Shown one piece after another: positions 29,982-38,173 of a stretch of 64,000 bases of DNA. Made by a program: the position numbers and the translations under genes. The number at the start of each line of letters is the position of its first letter. The stretch's first letter is position 1. A model generated the notes under the pieces. It saw nothing but the letters and a program-made list of their open reading frames with translations. It ran no database searches and had not been told where the DNA came from. This DNA comes from an uncultured Bacteroidota bacterium (lineage in GTDB: Bacteria > Bacteroidota > Bacteroidia > Bacteroidales > P3), in the NCBI GenBank assembly GCA_902762805.1, contig CACWPQ010000014.1:1-64000 (forward strand), given 5' to 3'.

Positions 29982-30716
29982 GTGATTAGCAAGAACAGAC
30001 TCAAGGAATTGGCCGCCTACCGCCAGCAGAAACGATGCGACGAGGAGGCGGTTTTTGTTGTCGAGGGGCCCAAGATGGCCGCCGAGGCGATGGCGTCGGG
30101 CTTTGGCATCCGTGTGGTGTGCGCCACGGCGGACTATGCTATGCCCGCCATCGATGGCGAGTGCTACGAGGTGTCGCAAGCCGAGCTCGAGCGCCTCTCG
30201 CTGATGAAGAGCCCCAACCGCGTGTGGATGCTCGTGGAGAGGCCGGTGGCCGGTGGCCGGTGGCCGGTGGTCAGTGGCCAGGACGCGGTGACGCTTGTGC
30301 TGGACCGCATCCAGGATCCCGGCAATCTGGGCACCATGCTGCGCACGGCCGACTGGTTCGGCATCCGCCGGGTGGTCTGCAGCCGCGACACGGTGGGCTG
30401 CTACAACCCCAAGGTCGTACAGGCCTCGATGGGTGCCGTCTTTCGCACGCAGGTGGAATATGTCGACCTCCCCAACTGGCTGAACGAGAGTGGCATGCCC
30501 GTCTATGGTGCCTCGCTCCAGGGCCAGCCCTTTGCCAAACAGGGCCGCCCCGTCGGGGCGGCCGCGCTGGTCATCGGCAATGAGTCAGCCGGCATCAGTC
30601 TCGATGTCATGCAATGCGTATCCCACCCCGTCCTCATCCCCAACATCGGCGGCACCGCCGAGAGCCTCAACGCCAGCGTCGCCGCCGGCATACTGATGGG
30701 GTGGATGTGTTTGTAG
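29982..30716 (+). CDS. SpoU/TrmH-family 2'-O-ribose RNA methyltransferase
   Basis: A SPOUT-class methyltransferase of 244 residues starting at GTG 29982. The N-terminal substrate-binding domain (LKELAAYRQQKRCDEEAVFVVEGPK) is followed by the knotted domain: LVLDRIQDPGNLGTMLRTADW, GAALVIGNESAGIS, and IPNIGGTAESLNASVAAGI. These are the three SpoU motifs, with the motif 3 Asn and Ser intact. The target (23S rRNA or tRNA) is not clear. The interdomain linker contains a run of 7-bp GGCCGGT repeats encoding GGRWPVVSG. The same GTGGTCAGTG decamer overlaps the start codon. Confidence 0.92.
   Translation: MISKNRLKELAAYRQQKRCDEEAVFVVEGPKMAAEAMASGFGIRVVCATADYAMPAIDGECYEVSQAELERLSLMKSPNRVWMLVERPVAGGRWPVVSGQDAVTLVLDRIQDPGNLGTMLRTADWFGIRRVVCSRDTVGCYNPKVVQASMGAVFRTQVEYVDLPNWLNESGMPVYGASLQGQPFAKQGRPVGAAALVIGNESAGISLDVMQCVSHPVLIPNIGGTAESLNASVAAGILMGWMCL
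30241..30280 (+). repeat. 7-bp tandem repeat inside the SpoU methylase gene
   Basis: Four perfect GGCCGGT units, then GGTCAGT and GGCCAGG, read in frame through the linker between the two domains. The decamer GTGGTCAGTG (30267-30276) also occurs at 29975-29984 over the start codon of the same gene. Confidence 0.85.
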
Positions 30717-30749
30717 TTTACAGTTTAAGGTTTAAAGTTTAAAGTTTTG
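30716..30749 (+). repeat. AAAGTTTAAAG-type tract ending in the thiL start codon
   Basis: Imperfect GTTTAAAGTTTAAAG units fill the whole gap between the methylase stop and thiL. The tract ends AAAGTTTTG, whose last three bases are the apparent thiL start codon. Confidence 0.8.
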
Positions 30750-31778
30750 GAACAATTACAGTATCACGAAGGTAGAACCGAAATCAGCCAGCTGGGCAAG
30801 GTGGCTCTCATCGAGCGCCTGACGCAAGGCACCGCCTGCATGGGCGACGACTGTGCCGTGCTGGGTGTGGGCGACGTGAGGACACTCGTCAACGTGCAGA
30901 CTCTCGTCGAGGGGGTCGACTTCGACATGATGTACACCCCCCTGCGCCACCTTGGCTACAAGGCCATCTCCATCGCCGTCAGCAACATCGCCGCCATGAA
31001 CGGCACCGCCCGCCAGGTGCTTGTCTCCCTTGCCGTCAGCAATCGCTATTCGGTCGAAGCGCTCGACGAACTCTATGCCGGCATGCACCTCTGCTGCCGC
31101 CGCTACGATGTGCAGCTCGTCGGAGGCGACACCTCCAGCACCCGCGCCGGCATGGTGATCAGCGTCACCGCCATCGGCGACGTGGAGCAGTCGAAGCTGA
31201 CCCTCCGCCGCGGCGCCCGCCACAACGACCTCATCTGCTGCAGCGGCGACCTCGGCAGCGCCTACGCAGGCCTGCTCGTCCTCGAGCGCGAGAAGGTCAC
31301 CTACCAGGCCGACCCCAACTTCCAGCCCGACCTCGACGGCTTCGACTACGTCCTCGAGCGTTTCCTCAAACCCGAACCCCGCACCGACATCGTCCAGGCA
31401 CTGGCCGAGCGCAGCGTGGTGCCCACCGCCATGACCGATGTCAGCGAAGGCTTGGCCGACAGCCTCTTGCACCTCTGCCGCGCCGCCGGCGTGGGCTGCG
31501 AGGTCTACGAGGAGCGCCTCCCAATCGACTACCAGACCTCGCGCGTTTGCTCCGAGATGAGCAAGAACATGCTCCCCGTCAGCTGCGCCCTCAACGGTGG
31601 CAAGGACTATGAGCTCCTCTTCACCGTCAGCCAGGCCGACTATGAGAAAGTCAAGGAAATGGAAGGCATCAACATCATAGGCTACATCACCGAGCAGGGC
31701 ATGCCTGCCGTCATGGTTACGCCGCAGAACACCACCATCGAACTGCGTGCCCAAGGATTTCAAGGAGTAGAGGAGTGA
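30747..31778 (+). CDS. thiL: thiamine-monophosphate kinase
   Basis: ThiL phosphorylates thiamine monophosphate to the diphosphate cofactor. It has 343 residues. TEISQLGKVALIERL, the Mg-ATP loop MGDDCAVL, and VNVQTLVEGVDFD with DVQLVGGDTSS are family signatures. SGDLGSAYAGL and LNGGKDYELLFTV occur in the C-terminal half. No ATG precedes the conserved N-terminus, so TTG 30747 is the likely start. The last four bases overlap pcm (GTGA). Confidence 0.95.
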   Translation: MEQLQYHEGRTEISQLGKVALIERLTQGTACMGDDCAVLGVGDVRTLVNVQTLVEGVDFDMMYTPLRHLGYKAISIAVSNIAAMNGTARQVLVSLAVSNRYSVEALDELYAGMHLCCRRYDVQLVGGDTSSTRAGMVISVTAIGDVEQSKLTLRRGARHNDLICCSGDLGSAYAGLLVLEREKVTYQADPNFQPDLDGFDYVLERFLKPEPRTDIVQALAERSVVPTAMTDVSEGLADSLLHLCRAAGVGCEVYEERLPIDYQTSRVCSEMSKNMLPVSCALNGGKDYELLFTVSQADYEKVKEMEGINIIGYITEQGMPAVMVTPQNTTIELRAQGFQGVEE

Positions 31779-32440
31779 AGCGCGAAGACACATACAGGCA
31801 TCAGGGACAGCGTCGCCAGATGTGCGAACTGCTTAAGCAGCAAGGTATCACCGACGACGCAGTGCTCAAGGCGATGGGCGCGGTGCGACGCCACTGGTTC
31901 CTCGACAGCGCCCTCGACGCCCTGGCTTACGAGGACCGAGCCCTCAAGATAGGCGCCGACCAGACCATCTCGCGCCCCTCCACCGTGGCCATGCAGAGCC
32001 AGTTGCTGTGCGTCGAGTCCGGCATGAAAGTGCTTGAGATTGGAACCGGCAGCGGCTACCAGGCCGCTGTGCTCTCCAAGATGGGCGCCAAGGTGTTCAG
32101 CATCGAGCGTCAGAAGGAGCTCTTCGACCACACCCGTCCGTTGCTGGCCGAACTGGGCTGCCGCGTCCGCTGCTTCCTCGGCGACGGCTACCAAGGCCTG
32201 ACCGAGGTCGACCAAGCTCCCTTCGACCGCATCATCGTCACCTGCGGGGCTCGCGAGATGCCCGAGGCACTGATGGCACAGCTCAAAGTGGGTGGCATCA
32301 TGGTCATCCCCATCGGCGGCGACGACACGCAGGAGATGCTCCGTTTCACCAAGACGGGCGAGGGTAGGGGAGAGTGGGAAAAAGAAGAGTTTGGCCGCTA
32401 CAGCTTCGTGCCGATGCTCGACGGACGCCAGATGCACTAG
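31775..32440 (+). CDS. pcm: protein-L-isoaspartate O-methyltransferase
   Basis: Pcm methylates isoaspartyl residues so that damaged proteins can be repaired. It has 221 residues. The segment DQTISRPSTVAMQSQLL and the SAM-binding VLEIGTGSGYQAAVLS, followed by DRIIVTCGARE and GGIMVIPIG, define the family. The start is GTG, overlapping the thiL stop, which implies translational coupling. Confidence 0.95.
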   Translation: MKREDTYRHQGQRRQMCELLKQQGITDDAVLKAMGAVRRHWFLDSALDALAYEDRALKIGADQTISRPSTVAMQSQLLCVESGMKVLEIGTGSGYQAAVLSKMGAKVFSIERQKELFDHTRPLLAELGCRVRCFLGDGYQGLTEVDQAPFDRIIVTCGAREMPEALMAQLKVGGIMVIPIGGDDTQEMLRFTKTGEGRGEWEKEEFGRYSFVPMLDGRQMH

Positions 32441-32805
32441 CGCAGCAGGAAGTGCTGCTTCGTCAGCCGCGGGCTGGCAATGGCAATACCGACCGTGTAG
32501 AGGTCGAGAGTAACTTGATAATGCGAACCATCCACAATCTGGCGCCACCGCTCCGCCTCGCGGTGCGGATGGTCGACCACGAGGAAGTCGCCATCGGCGG
32601 TGTTCAGTGTGGCATTGCCCCCCAGCCGCAGGGCTTGCACCCCATAGTGGTGTTCGAGCCGCCAGAGAATGGACTGATAGTCACGCCCCTGCGGCGCCCC
32701 GGCCGGTGGACGCGAGAAGAGCACTTCGGTGTAGAGCTTGTACACGAAGGGCGAGTGCAAATTATACTGCGTCTTGGCGAGCAGGAAGTGTTTAATGCGG
32801 TTCAC
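32437..32805 (-). CDS. shortened methyltransferase-like protein
   Basis: A 122-residue protein starting at GTG 32805. The N-terminal LLAKTQYNLHSPFVYKLYTEVLF and the C-terminal VTLDLYTVGIAIA...TKQHFLLR resemble the two ends of a Bacteroidetes family of class I methyltransferases of about 240-260 residues, as far as I recall it. The central SAM-binding glycine motif is missing, so this looks like an internally deleted, inactive derivative. The promoter -7 box ends four bases before the start codon, which implies a leaderless message. Its 3' end overlaps the convergent pcm by 4 bp. Confidence 0.65.
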   Translation of the reverse strand: MNRIKHFLLAKTQYNLHSPFVYKLYTEVLFSRPPAGAPQGRDYQSILWRLEHHYGVQALRLGGNATLNTADGDFLVVDHPHREAERWRQIVDGSHYQVTLDLYTVGIAIASPRLTKQHFLLR

Positions 32806-32809
32806 GGTG

Positions 32810-32817
32810 CAAAGATA
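32810..32817 (-). promoter_or_regulatory. -7 element abutting a GTG start
   Basis: TATCTTTG on the minus strand, with CACC then the GTG start codon at 32805. With the usual distance to the transcription start there would be no 5' leader. No -33 TTTG is visible because the region upstream is the AAAGTTT tract. Confidence 0.6.
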
Positions 32818-32825
32818 CGAAAAAT

Positions 32826-32860
32826 AGTTTAAAGTTTAAAGTTTAAAGTTCAAAGTTTTG
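32826..32860 (+). repeat. AAAGTTTAAAG-type tract ending in the gldD start codon
   Basis: Imperfect AGTTTAAAGTTTAAAG units end AAAGTTCAAAGTTTTG. The final TTG is the apparent start codon of gldD, as at thiL. Confidence 0.8.
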
Positions 32861-33514
32861 AAAATCAAATACATATTATGCGCCTTTGTGGCGATTGCGC
32901 TGCTTGCGGGCTGCGGCGGTGGCGACTATTCGCCCAAACCCCAGGCCTACCTCCGCATCGACATGCCGGAGCACGAGTACTTCCTGCTGGACACCATGCG
33001 CTCCAACCCCGGTGACACGATAGTCTTCCCCAATGGCGACACCGCCATTGCCCTCACGGGCTCTATCAACACCTTCCCCTTCGTCTTCGAAGCCAACACC
33101 TGCATCGAGTGGACGGAGAAGGATGCCCCCAAGGGGGAGCGGTGGGTGGACCTGATGTACCCGCAGTGGGACGGCGTGGTGTTCCTCACCTACAAACGCC
33201 TCTCCGGCCCCGACGACCTGCGCGGCCAAATCGACACCTCCTCGCGCCTGTTGGAGAAGCACTACCAGTTCGCCTCCGGCATCGACGAGCAGGGCTACGA
33301 CGACCACGACCGCCATGTGCACAGCACCGTCTGGCGCCTGCGCGGGCGCAACGTGGCCTCCACCTACCAGTTCTTCGCCACCGACTCGCTCCACCACTTC
33401 CTCCGTGGCGCACTCTACATCAACCGCACCCCCAACAACGACTCCCTCGCGCCGGTCCTGGAGTACATACAGGCCGACCTCGACCACCTCATCGAAACCC
33501 TCCGCTGGCGTTGA
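32858..33514 (+). CDS. gldD: GldD-type T9SS-associated lipoprotein
   Basis: GldD is an outer-envelope lipoprotein required with the T9SS and gliding machinery. It has 218 residues. A lipoprotein signal ending LLAGC (Cys 19) is followed by YSPKPQAYLRIDMPEHEY, which matches the conserved GldD N-terminus. FFATDSLHHFLRGALYINRTPNNDSL near the C-terminus is the family's most conserved stretch. The start must be TTG 32858 because no in-frame ATG precedes the lipobox. It precedes mrdA by 71 nt rather than lying next to gldE. Confidence 0.88.
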   Translation: MKIKYILCAFVAIALLAGCGGGDYSPKPQAYLRIDMPEHEYFLLDTMRSNPGDTIVFPNGDTAIALTGSINTFPFVFEANTCIEWTEKDAPKGERWVDLMYPQWDGVVFLTYKRLSGPDDLRGQIDTSSRLLEKHYQFASGIDEQGYDDHDRHVHSTVWRLRGRNVASTYQFFATDSLHHFLRGALYINRTPNNDSLAPVLEYIQADLDHLIETLRWR

Positions 33515-33585
33515 CAATCGGTTGTTAATAAATATCCGTGCGCACGGCACAATAATAAGCGCCCTCCTGCGTTAGAGGGTGAATT

Positions 33586-35442
33586 ATGTCGAACAAGTAT
33601 GCCGATCGCAGCCATGTGGTGAGGATTATCTTCATCGTCATCGCCGTCCTCTTTGTGGGGAGGTTGGCTGTGTTGCAGCTGTTCAACCCCAAGTATAAGG
33701 AGCTGGCCGAGATGCAGTCGCTGCGCAACGTGACGCAGTATCCGGCCCGCGGCTTCATCTACGACCGCCACGGCGAGCTGCTGGTCCACAACGAGGCCGT
33801 CTACGACCTCATGGTCATTCCCCGCATGCTGAAAAATCTCGACACCGCCTACTTTTGCCGCACCCTCGGCATCACGCGCGAAGACTTCGACGAGCGCATG
33901 AAAAAGGCCCGCAAGTATTCGCCCTACACCGCCTCTATCTTCATGAAGCAAATCTCGAAAGAGGAGTATGCCAAGTTCGAGAACAAGATGTTCCGATTCA
34001 AGGGTTTCTACATCTCGCAGCGCACCCTCCGCATCTACGACCGCCCCATCGCGGCGCAGGTGCTGGGCTATGTGGGCGAGGTGGACCAGGCCGACCTCGA
34101 CCGCGACCCCTACTACAAGCGCGGCGACTACATCGGCAAGAGCGGCCTCGAGAAAAGCTACGAGGAGGTCATCCGCGGCATCAAGGGCAAGAAGGTGATG
34201 CATGTCGATGCCTACAACCGCGAGATAGGCCCCTATCAAGGCGGAGCCTTCGACACCCTGCCCATTGAGGGGGCCAACCTCTACACCACCCTCGACGCCA
34301 ACCTGCAGCAGTATGCCGAGGAGTTGATGGCCAACAAGCGCGGCTGCGTGGTCGCCATCGAACCCTCCACCGGCGAGGTGCTGGCCATGGTCTCCGCCCC
34401 CACCTACGACCCCAACCTCCTCGTGGGACGCATCCGCGGACAGAACTACACCGAGCTCAACAAAGACCTCGCCAAGCCCATGCTCAACCGCGCCCTCATG
34501 GGACAGTACCCCCCGGGCTCGATCTTCAAGATTGCGCAGTCGGTGGTGGCGCTCGACCTCGGCGTCATCAGTCCCAACACGGGCTTCGCCTGCGACAAAA
34601 GCCTCGTCGGCTGCCACGGCCACCCCAGCGCCACCTGCGTCCGCGAGGCCATCAAGATGAGTTGCAATCCCTACTACTACCACGTCTACCGCCGCGTCAT
34701 CCAGCAGGGCAAGTACCGCTCGCCGCAGAAAGACTCGCAGTACGGCCTCACCGTCTGGCGCGACTATATGCTCCGCATGGGCTTCGGGCAGAAACTGCCC
34801 ATCGACCTGCCCCGCGCCGGCATGTCGAAGGGCAACATCCCCGACACCGCCTTCTACAACAAGTGGTATGGCCGCGAGCGCTGGTCGTTCTCCACCATCT
34901 ACTCCAACTCCATCGGCCAGGGCGAGGTCACCGTGGTGCCGCTGCAGATGGCCAACCTGGCCGCCACCGTGGCCAACCGCGGCTATTACATCACCCCCCA
35001 CATGGTGCGCTTCTACGGCCCCGACTCCACGCGCAACGAGGAGTACTACACACGCCACGAGACCGGCATCGACCGCCGCTATTTCGACATCGCCGCCGAC
35101 GGCATGTACGACGTGGTCCATGTGGCCGGCGGCACCGGACGCCGCGCCAAGGTCGACGGCCTCGACGTCTGCGGCAAGACCGGCACCGCCGAGAACTACG
35201 GCAACGACCACTCCGTCTTCATCGCCTTCGCGCCCAAAGACAACCCCAAGATAGCCCTCGCCGTGTATGTGGAGAACGCACAGGGCGGCGGCGGCACATG
35301 GGCCGCGCCCATCGCCGGCCTCATCATCGAGAAATATATCAACGGCGAGGTGGCCCGCAAGGAGGTCGAAAAGCAATACCGCGAAGTCAACCCCTGCCAG
35401 AAGCTCCCGCTGACCCGCCGCGTGAAAAAGAAGAAGAGATAG
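33586..35442 (+). CDS. mrdA: penicillin-binding protein 2 (elongation transpeptidase)
   Basis: A class B PBP of 618 residues that cross-links peptidoglycan during side-wall elongation together with RodA. There is one N-terminal membrane anchor (IIFIVIAVLFVGRLAVLQLF), then the pedestal domain with PARGFIYDRHGELLVHN. Active-site motifs are SIFK (Ser 312), SCN (359-361) and KTG (531-533). The C-terminal RRVKKKKR tail is very basic. rodA starts three bases downstream. Confidence 0.95.
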   Translation: MSNKYADRSHVVRIIFIVIAVLFVGRLAVLQLFNPKYKELAEMQSLRNVTQYPARGFIYDRHGELLVHNEAVYDLMVIPRMLKNLDTAYFCRTLGITREDFDERMKKARKYSPYTASIFMKQISKEEYAKFENKMFRFKGFYISQRTLRIYDRPIAAQVLGYVGEVDQADLDRDPYYKRGDYIGKSGLEKSYEEVIRGIKGKKVMHVDAYNREIGPYQGGAFDTLPIEGANLYTTLDANLQQYAEELMANKRGCVVAIEPSTGEVLAMVSAPTYDPNLLVGRIRGQNYTELNKDLAKPMLNRALMGQYPPGSIFKIAQSVVALDLGVISPNTGFACDKSLVGCHGHPSATCVREAIKMSCNPYYYHVYRRVIQQGKYRSPQKDSQYGLTVWRDYMLRMGFGQKLPIDLPRAGMSKGNIPDTAFYNKWYGRERWSFSTIYSNSIGQGEVTVVPLQMANLAATVANRGYYITPHMVRFYGPDSTRNEEYYTRHETGIDRRYFDIAADGMYDVVHVAGGTGRRAKVDGLDVCGKTGTAENYGNDHSVFIAFAPKDNPKIALAVYVENAQGGGGTWAAPIAGLIIEKYINGEVARKEVEKQYREVNPCQKLPLTRRVKKKKR

Positions 35443-35445
35443 CAC

Positions 35446-36702
35446 ATGTACCAAGAACGCCTCAAAATAGACTGGATCACCGTAGCCCTCTACGCCGTCA
35501 TCATGCTCTTCGGGTGGATGAACATCTACTCGGCGTGCTACGACGAGGCCCATGCCGCCGTCTTCGACTTCAGCCGCTTCCATGGCAAGCAGCTCGTGTG
35601 GATGGGCGCTGCGGTGCTCACGGCCGCCTTCATCCTGCTCACCGAGCCGCGCGTCTTCTCCAACACCGCCTATGCCATCTATGGCGGCGTGCTCGTGCTC
35701 CTGCTGCTGACCCTCTTCCTGGCCGTCACCGTCAACGGCGGCAAATCGTGGATCGAGCTAGGCGGCTTCCGGTTGCAACCCTCCGAATTCGCCAAGTTCG
35801 CCACAGCGCTGGCGCTAGCCAAGTACCTCTCTGCCATCGACATGGACATGCGCGACCTCCGCACCAAGCTCTCCTGCCTGGCCATCATCGCCGTGCCGGC
35901 CGCGCTGGTCTTCCTCCAGCACGACACCGGCACCGCACTCGTCTTCCTCAGCTTCATCTTCCCCCTCTTCCGCGAAGGCCTCTCCGGCGCCTTCCTCGTC
36001 GTCGGCCTGGCGGCCATCGCACTCTTTGTCCTCGCCCTGTTGGTCAACAAGTACATCCTCCTCGGCGCGCTCCTCCTCCTGGCCCTCTTCTACCTCTTCG
36101 GCTGGCTCAACAAGCGCTCCTCGCGCGACTACTGGCGCGCGGCCGGCATCCTGCTCCTCTGCGCCGCCTTCGTCTTCTCGGTCGACTTCGTTTTCAACCA
36201 CGTCCTCGAGTCCCACCAGCGCGAGCGCATCGAGGTGCTCCTCGGCCAGAGCGACGACCTCCAGGGCTCCGGCTACAACGTCCACCAGTCCAAAATAGCC
36301 ATCGGCTCCGGCGGCTTCTTCGGCAAGGGCTTCCTCCGCGGCACCGTCACCAAAGCCAACTTCGTGCCCGAAAAGCACACCGACTTCATCTTCTGCACCG
36401 TGGGCGAGGAGTGGGGCTTCCTCGGCTGCACCATCCTTTTGATCCTCTACGGCTGGCTGCTGCAGCGCCTCGTCACCATGGCCGAGCGACAGCGGTCCCC
36501 CTTCGCCCGCGTCTACGGCTACTGTGTGGCCAGCATCCTCTTCATGCACCTCTTTGTCAATGTAGGCATGGTCATCGGCCTTGTGCCCGTCATCGGCATC
36601 CCGCTGCCGTTCTTCTCCTATGGCGGCTCGTCGCTCATCGCCTTCACCATCCTCCTTTTCATATTCATCAGGCAAGACGCCTCTAAAAACCAACTGTTGT
36701 AA
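35446..36702 (+). CDS. rodA: rod-shape SEDS glycosyltransferase RodA
   Basis: RodA polymerises glycan strands from lipid II in complex with PBP2. It has 418 residues and about ten transmembrane segments. Family motifs are GGKSWIELGGFRLQPSEFAK, GDDLQGSGYNVHQSKIAIG with the conserved region around GKGFLRGT, and ISLPFFSYGG-like IPLPFFSYGGSSLIAFT. mreBCD are not adjacent. clpX starts immediately after the stop codon with no gap. Confidence 0.95.
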   Translation: MYQERLKIDWITVALYAVIMLFGWMNIYSACYDEAHAAVFDFSRFHGKQLVWMGAAVLTAAFILLTEPRVFSNTAYAIYGGVLVLLLLTLFLAVTVNGGKSWIELGGFRLQPSEFAKFATALALAKYLSAIDMDMRDLRTKLSCLAIIAVPAALVFLQHDTGTALVFLSFIFPLFREGLSGAFLVVGLAAIALFVLALLVNKYILLGALLLLALFYLFGWLNKRSSRDYWRAAGILLLCAAFVFSVDFVFNHVLESHQRERIEVLLGQSDDLQGSGYNVHQSKIAIGSGGFFGKGFLRGTVTKANFVPEKHTDFIFCTVGEEWGFLGCTILLILYGWLLQRLVTMAERQRSPFARVYGYCVASILFMHLFVNVGMVIGLVPVIGIPLPFFSYGGSSLIAFTILLFIFIRQDASKNQLL

Positions 36703-37923
36703 ATGTCCAAGAAACCCACCCACGAAGAACACTGCTCCTTCTGCGGACGCCCCACCTCGCAGGCCGGCATGCTCCTGGCAGGCATGGACGGATTTATCTG
36801 TCACGACTGCAACGACCAAGCCCTCAAAATCTTCCGCGAACAGGGCCTGACCACTCAGAATTCAGAATTCAAAATCCAAAGTTCCGACATCCCGCGCCCG
36901 CAGGAAATCAAGGACTTCCTCGACCTGTATGTCATCGGACAGGACGACGCCAAGCGTGTCCTCTCCGTCGCCGTCTACAACCACTACAAGCGCCTGAAAT
37001 ACAACTCCGAGCACGGCGACAAAAACGATGTCGAAATCGAAAAGTCCAACATCATCCTCGTCGGCGAGACTGGCACCGGCAAGACCCTCCTCGCACGCAC
37101 CATCGCACGCCTGCTCAAGGTCCCCTTCTGCATCGCCGACGCCACCACCCTGACCGAAGCCGGCTACGTGGGCGACGACGTCGAGAACGTCCTCGTCCGC
37201 CTCCTCCAGGCCGCCGACTACGACGTCGCCGCCGCGCAACGCGGCATCGTCTTCATCGACGAAATCGACAAAATCGCCCGCAAGAGCGAGAACACCTCCA
37301 TCACCCGCGACGTCAGCGGCGAAGGTGTCCAGCAGGCCCTCCTCAAGCTCCTCGAGGGCGCCGAGGTCTCCGTCCCGCCAGAAGGCGGCCGCAAACACCC
37401 CGAACAGAAACTCATCACCGTCAACACCCGCAACATCCTCTTCATCTGCGGCGGCGCCTTCGACGGCGTCGAGCGCTCCATCGCCGCCCGCGTCGGCACC
37501 AGCCAGATCGGCTTCAAGGACGACGACACACGCCGCCAGATCGACCGCCGCAACCTCCTGCAGTACGTCCAGCCCATGGACCTCAAAAAGTTCGGCCTCA
37601 TCCCCGAGCTCGTCGGACGCTTCCCCGTGCTGACCCACCTCCAGCCCCTTGACCGCGACGCCCTCCGGCGCATACTCACCGAGCCCAAGAACGCACTCGT
37701 CAAGCAGTATCAGGAACTCTTCCGCATGGACGGCGTCGAACTCGTCATCCCCGACGAGACCCTCGACCTCGTCGTCGACCGCGCCGTCGAGTTCAAACTC
37801 GGCGCCCGCGGCCTCCGCTCCATCATGGAAGGCGTCATGACCGACATCATGTTCGACCTCCCCTCCCAGCCCAAAGGCTCCACCTTCACCCTCACCCCCG
37901 ACATGGTCAAACAAAAAAAGTAA
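36703..37923 (+). CDS. clpX: ATP-dependent Clp protease ATP-binding subunit ClpX
   Basis: ClpX unfolds proteins and feeds them to ClpP. It has 406 residues. The zinc-binding domain has Cys 11, 14, 33 and 36. The AAA+ domain has Walker A GETGTGKT (121-128) and Walker B FIDEIDK (Asp 186, Glu 187), then the sensor and [23 protein letters not shown] pore-loop region. clpP is not in the window. The linker at residues 50-62 ([13 protein letters not shown]) is encoded by an AT-rich repeat-like stretch, CAGAATTCAGAATTCAAAAT, quite unlike the surrounding GC-rich codons. Confidence 0.96.
   Translation: MSKKPTHEEHCSFCGRPTSQAGMLLAGMDGFICHDCNDQALKIFREQGLTTQNSEFKIQSSDIPRPQEIKDFLDLYVIGQDDAKRVLSVAVYNHYKRLKYNSEHGDKNDVEIEKSNIILVGETGTGKTLLARTIARLLKVPFCIADATTLTEAGYVGDDVENVLVRLLQAADYDVAAAQRGIVFIDEIDKIARKSENTSITRDVSGEGVQQALLKLLEGAEVSVPPEGGRKHPEQKLITVNTRNILFICGGAFDGVERSIAARVGTSQIGFKDDDTRRQIDRRNLLQYVQPMDLKKFGLIPELVGRFPVLTHLQPLDRDALRRILTEPKNALVKQYQELFRMDGVELVIPDETLDLVVDRAVEFKLGARGLRSIMEGVMTDIMFDLPSQPKGSTFTLTPDMVKQKK
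36857..36881 (+). repeat. AATTC-rich repeat-like insert in the clpX linker
   Basis: Contains CAGAATTCAGAATTCAAAAT in tandem AGAATTC form within otherwise GC-rich coding sequence; resembles the simple AT-rich repeats seen between genes. It reads through in frame. Confidence 0.6.
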
Positions 37924-38000
37924 CCCTATTTTCCCAACGATGGGAAAATAGGGGAAAGGGCCGAACTATTACCCTAGAGAACCCCTACCGTTCCCCTACC
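37924..38000 (+). repeat. dispersed palindromic element, copy 3
   Basis: The hairpin here is a perfect 12-bp stem CCCTATTTTCCC/GGGAAAATAGGG with the same AACGAT loop as copies 1 and 2, but different stem bases. The conserved half (CCCTAGAGAACCCC, CCCCTACCGTTCCCCTACC) follows. It begins one base after the clpX stop codon. Confidence 0.9.
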
Positions 38001-38047
38001 ATCCTCGGCGCTTTCGGGGCCGAAATGGAGGTCGATGGAAGAAAAAT

Positions 38048-38078
38048 TTTGCCGGTTTCGGAAAAAGTTGTAATTTAG
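38048..38078 (+). promoter_or_regulatory. probable promoter of the PorE-like gene
   Basis: TTTG at 38048-38051, 19 bp, TAATTTAG at 38071-38078. The -7 deviates from TAnnTTTG at one base. The leader is about 90 nt. Confidence 0.45.
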
Positions 38079-38173
38079 CATTTTGAACCACCGCGTCCAT
38101 CGGCCTCCTAAAGGCCGTGCAACGCGCTGGTGCACATATAAATATACACATTCGAAACAACAGACTCATATAT

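Noticed and set aside
30747-30777. Shine-Dalgarno sites upstream of starts
   Set aside because: Occasional GGAG or GAGG strings occur, but there is no consistent motif at the right distance. This fits the Bacteroidetes, so starts were chosen by homology and promoter position instead.
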